From contig JASBRM010000395.1 in NCBI GenBank assembly GCA_030149405.1, forward strand, positions 1 through 7,383: a stretch of 7,383 nucleotides of DNA, written 5' to 3'. This DNA comes from Neptuniibacter sp. GTDB taxonomy: Bacteria; Pseudomonadota; Gammaproteobacteria; Pseudomonadales; Balneatricaceae. Positions within the stretch are counted from its first letter, which is position 1. Each line of letters begins with the position of its first letter. The notes below the pieces were generated by a model. It searched no databases, was not told the DNA's origin, and saw nothing but the letters and a program-made list of their open reading frames with translations. Position numbers and translations under genes: made by a program. Positions 5,585 through 7,383 of the stretch are shown here, in pieces.

Positions 5585-7240
5585 ATGCCTGTAGTTTCAA
5601 TATCTAAATCAGAACATAAAGTTAACTGGCTAGCCGGAAGCTCCATTCTGGTCGCTTTGTTATTGATGTTACCTATTCTGGTGATTGTCGGCTTTGTGTT
5701 CAGTGGATCTGCAGATGTTTTTGCACACCTCTACCAAACTGTGCTGGTGGATTATGTCAGCAACTCTTTATTGTTGATGTTTGGAGTGGGGGTAGGTGTT
5801 CTTATTTTAGGCATTCCAACTGCCTGGCTAACCAGTGTTTGTGACTTCCCGGGGAGGGTTTTCTTCTCCTGGGCTCTACTACTTCCACTGGCTGTTCCCG
5901 CTTACATCATTGCTTACACCTATACTGGGTTATTGGATTTTGCCGGCCCGGTGCAAACGTTTATTCGTGAAGTTACAGGTCTGGGTTATGGTGAATACTG
6001 GTTTTTTGAAATTAGGTCCCTGACCGGAGCCATGCTTATGCTGGCTTTGGTGCTCTATCCATACGTGTATCTTTTAAGTCGTGCCGCTTTCCTTGAACAG
6101 TCTGCAAGTACGCTAGAAGTGAGCCGTACACTGGGTTACAGCCAGTGGCAGGGGTTGTTTCGCTTAGCGCTCCCTTTGGCGCGTCCAGCCATCATTGCTG
6201 GTTTGACGCTGGCGTTAATGGAAACCCTCGCGGACTACGGGACAGTCCAGTATTTTGGGGTGAGCACATTTACTACTGGAATATTCAGAACCTTCTATGG
6301 TTTTGGAGACTCAGCTGCTGCCGCCCAACTGGCAGCTTTTCTGCTGGGGTTTGTGGCGTTGCTGGTTCTTGTTGAAAAATACTCCAGACGAAAAGCCCGT
6401 TACCATTCCTCCTCCGAATACAAAGCAAAAGCTAAACTCATTGAGTTATCAGGCTGGAAAGCATTTGCTGCTTTTGTCATTTGCCTGGGGCCTGTATTAC
6501 TGGGTTTTATTATTCCGGCATCAGTACTGGGTTATTGGAGCTTAACCAAAGCGGATTTGTCTGATGGCTCATTTGGTGAGTTGGCATGGAATTCTTTCTA
6601 TCTTGCGTTCCTTGCAGCGGTGATTGCAGTCGGGTTTGCGTTGCTATTGGCTTACGCAGGTCGCCTCAATCCAAGTAAAAAAGTACGTTTAGCGACGGGT
6701 GTAGCCGGAATGGGCTATGCGCTGCCGGGAACGATTATTGCGGTGGGTGTAATCATACCGTTTGCCTGGCTTGATCATCAGTTGATTGCGTTTGCTAAAG
6801 AGTGGTTGGGTATTGATCTGGGTTTGATCCTGTCAGGTACTCTTGTAGCGCTATTGTTTGCTTATACAGTGAGATTCTTGGCTGTTTCTCTGGGGTCGGT
6901 TCAAAGTGGGCTAGGAAAGATTAAACCGAGCCTGGATGGTGCAGCCAGAACATTAGGCTGTAGCCCGATACAGGTCTTACGTCAGATTCATGTGCCGTTA
7001 ATGCGCAGTTCAGTGCTTACTGCGTTGTTGATTGTTTTTGTCGATGTATTGAAAGAACTACCTGCTACTCTGATATTGCGCCCTTTCAATTTTAATACGC
7101 TGGCAGTTAGGGCCTTCGAACTGGCGTCTGATGAGCGCTTGGTTGACGCTGCTCCAGCGTCTTTGCTGATAGTTGCAGTGGGCTTGTTACCAGTTATTTT
7201 ACTTAGCCGTTCCATCTCTAAAGGGCGGGCGGGGAGTTAG
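5585..7240 (+). CDS. fbpB: Fe(III) ABC transporter permease, fused two-domain FbpB type
   Basis: This 551-aa inner-membrane protein joins two binding-protein-dependent permease domains in one chain, the usual FbpB/SfuB layout of ferric iron importers, with about twelve predicted membrane segments. Each half carries an EAA loop that docks the ATPase: EVSRTLGY (178-185) leading to LALP (194-197), and DGAARTLG (451-458) leading to HVPL (469-472). A hydrophilic linker at about residues 265-285 (KYSRRKARYHSSSEYKAKAK) separates the halves. With the upstream binding protein and downstream ATPase it forms a complete importer moving iron from periplasm to cytoplasm. ATG at 5585 fits the family but has only a weak AAGAA ribosome-binding site, which, with the preceding stem-loop, suggests lower expression than fbpA. 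Substrate is assigned from the linked binding protein and family, since permeases of thiamine or spermidine systems can look similar. Confidence 0.92.
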   Translation: MPVVSISKSEHKVNWLAGSSILVALLLMLPILVIVGFVFSGSADVFAHLYQTVLVDYVSNSLLLMFGVGVGVLILGIPTAWLTSVCDFPGRVFFSWALLLPLAVPAYIIAYTYTGLLDFAGPVQTFIREVTGLGYGEYWFFEIRSLTGAMLMLALVLYPYVYLLSRAAFLEQSASTLEVSRTLGYSQWQGLFRLALPLARPAIIAGLTLALMETLADYGTVQYFGVSTFTTGIFRTFYGFGDSAAAAQLAAFLLGFVALLVLVEKYSRRKARYHSSSEYKAKAKLIELSGWKAFAAFVICLGPVLLGFIIPASVLGYWSLTKADLSDGSFGELAWNSFYLAFLAAVIAVGFALLLAYAGRLNPSKKVRLATGVAGMGYALPGTIIAVGVIIPFAWLDHQLIAFAKEWLGIDLGLILSGTLVALLFAYTVRFLAVSLGSVQSGLGKIKPSLDGAARTLGCSPIQVLRQIHVPLMRSSVLTALLIVFVDVLKELPATLILRPFNFNTLAVRAFELASDERLVDAAPASLLIVAVGLLPVILLSRSISKGRAGS

Positions 7241-7243
7241 AGC

Positions 7244-7383
7244 ATGAGTGTAAATGAACATCTGAACCTGACTGATGTGAGTCTGGCGTATGGTCAGACA
7301 GAGATCGTGCATAAGGTTTCACTAAGCCTTAATAAAGGCGAAATTGGTTGTTTGTTGGGCCCTAGTGGCTGTGGTAAGTCGAC
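7244..7383 (+). CDS. fbpC: Fe(III) ABC transporter ATP-binding protein, N-terminal part
   Basis: Only the first 46 codons are in the window. They show the typical ABC ATPase opening: LTDVSLAYG (about 9-17; Tyr16 is the likely A-loop aromatic that stacks on adenine), LSLNKGEIGCLLG, and a Walker A motif GPSGCGKS beginning at Gly39, with Lys45 contacting nucleotide phosphates. The reading frame runs off the right edge just after Ser46, so Walker B, the signature motif and any C-terminal regulatory domain cannot be judged. The ATG lies 3 bases after the fbpB stop, and its GGGGAG ribosome-binding site (7231-7236) lies inside the fbpB coding end, so translation is probably coupled. It would supply ATP hydrolysis for the importer. 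Confidence 0.92.
   Translation, partial: MSVNEHLNLTDVSLAYGQTEIVHKVSLSLNKGEIGCLLGPSGCGKS

Noticed and set aside
5325..5600. Reverse-strand 91-codon frame across the fbpA end and the fbpA-fbpB gap
   Set aside because: It crosses the stem-loop and part of fbpA and shows no motif or credible translation start signal.
6145..6545. Overlapping forward frames of 76 and 82 codons inside fbpB
   Set aside because: Out-of-frame shadows of the permease, without ribosome-binding sites or conserved features.
1..7383. CRISPR arrays, insertion sequences, tRNA or rRNA genes, defence systems
   Set aside because: No direct-repeat arrays, transposase-like frames, terminal inverted repeats or structural RNA signatures were seen on reading both strands.

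Overview
The window looks like the chromosome of a moderately AT-rich gammaproteobacterium. The divergent nadC/ampD pair is a classic gammaproteobacterial arrangement. The protein styles recall marine or Pseudomonas-like lineages, perhaps Oceanospirillales; that placement is inference from recalled sequence style, not from a search.

The left part (1-1702) is housekeeping. The 5' end of nadC (NAD biosynthesis) reads leftward off the window edge. Divergent from it is ampD, a cytoplasmic anhydromuropeptide amidase for cell-wall recycling. Tail-to-tail with ampD, sharing four bases, is a leftward RsmE-family 16S rRNA uridine methyltransferase gene of a divergent sequence type.

The right part (1703-7383) reads entirely rightward and looks like an iron-responsive block. 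A 190-base divergent intergenic region carries a Fur-box-like site matching 16 of 19 consensus bases. It precedes a gene for a secreted protein resembling DUF4856 (465 aa). Two back-to-back hairpins follow, the second a good intrinsic terminator that ends four bases before the ribosome-binding site of the next gene. That gene encodes a membrane fatty acid hydroxylase/sterol desaturase superfamily protein with a complete eight-histidine di-iron signature. A second, weaker Fur-like palindrome then precedes a ferric-iron ABC importer: periplasmic binding protein (fbpA/futA type), a strong stem-loop, fused two-domain permease (fbpB type), and the start of the ATPase gene (fbpC type), which is cut by the window end at its Walker A motif.

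Working model (inference): under iron limitation Fur releases both promoters. The binding protein captures Fe(III) in the periplasm, and FbpB/FbpC move it inward. The DUF4856-like protein and the di-iron membrane enzyme are candidate uncharacterised accessory parts of the same iron response. The stem-loops after the DUF4856-like gene and after fbpA would act as partial terminators, making the two exported proteins more abundant than the membrane proteins encoded downstream.
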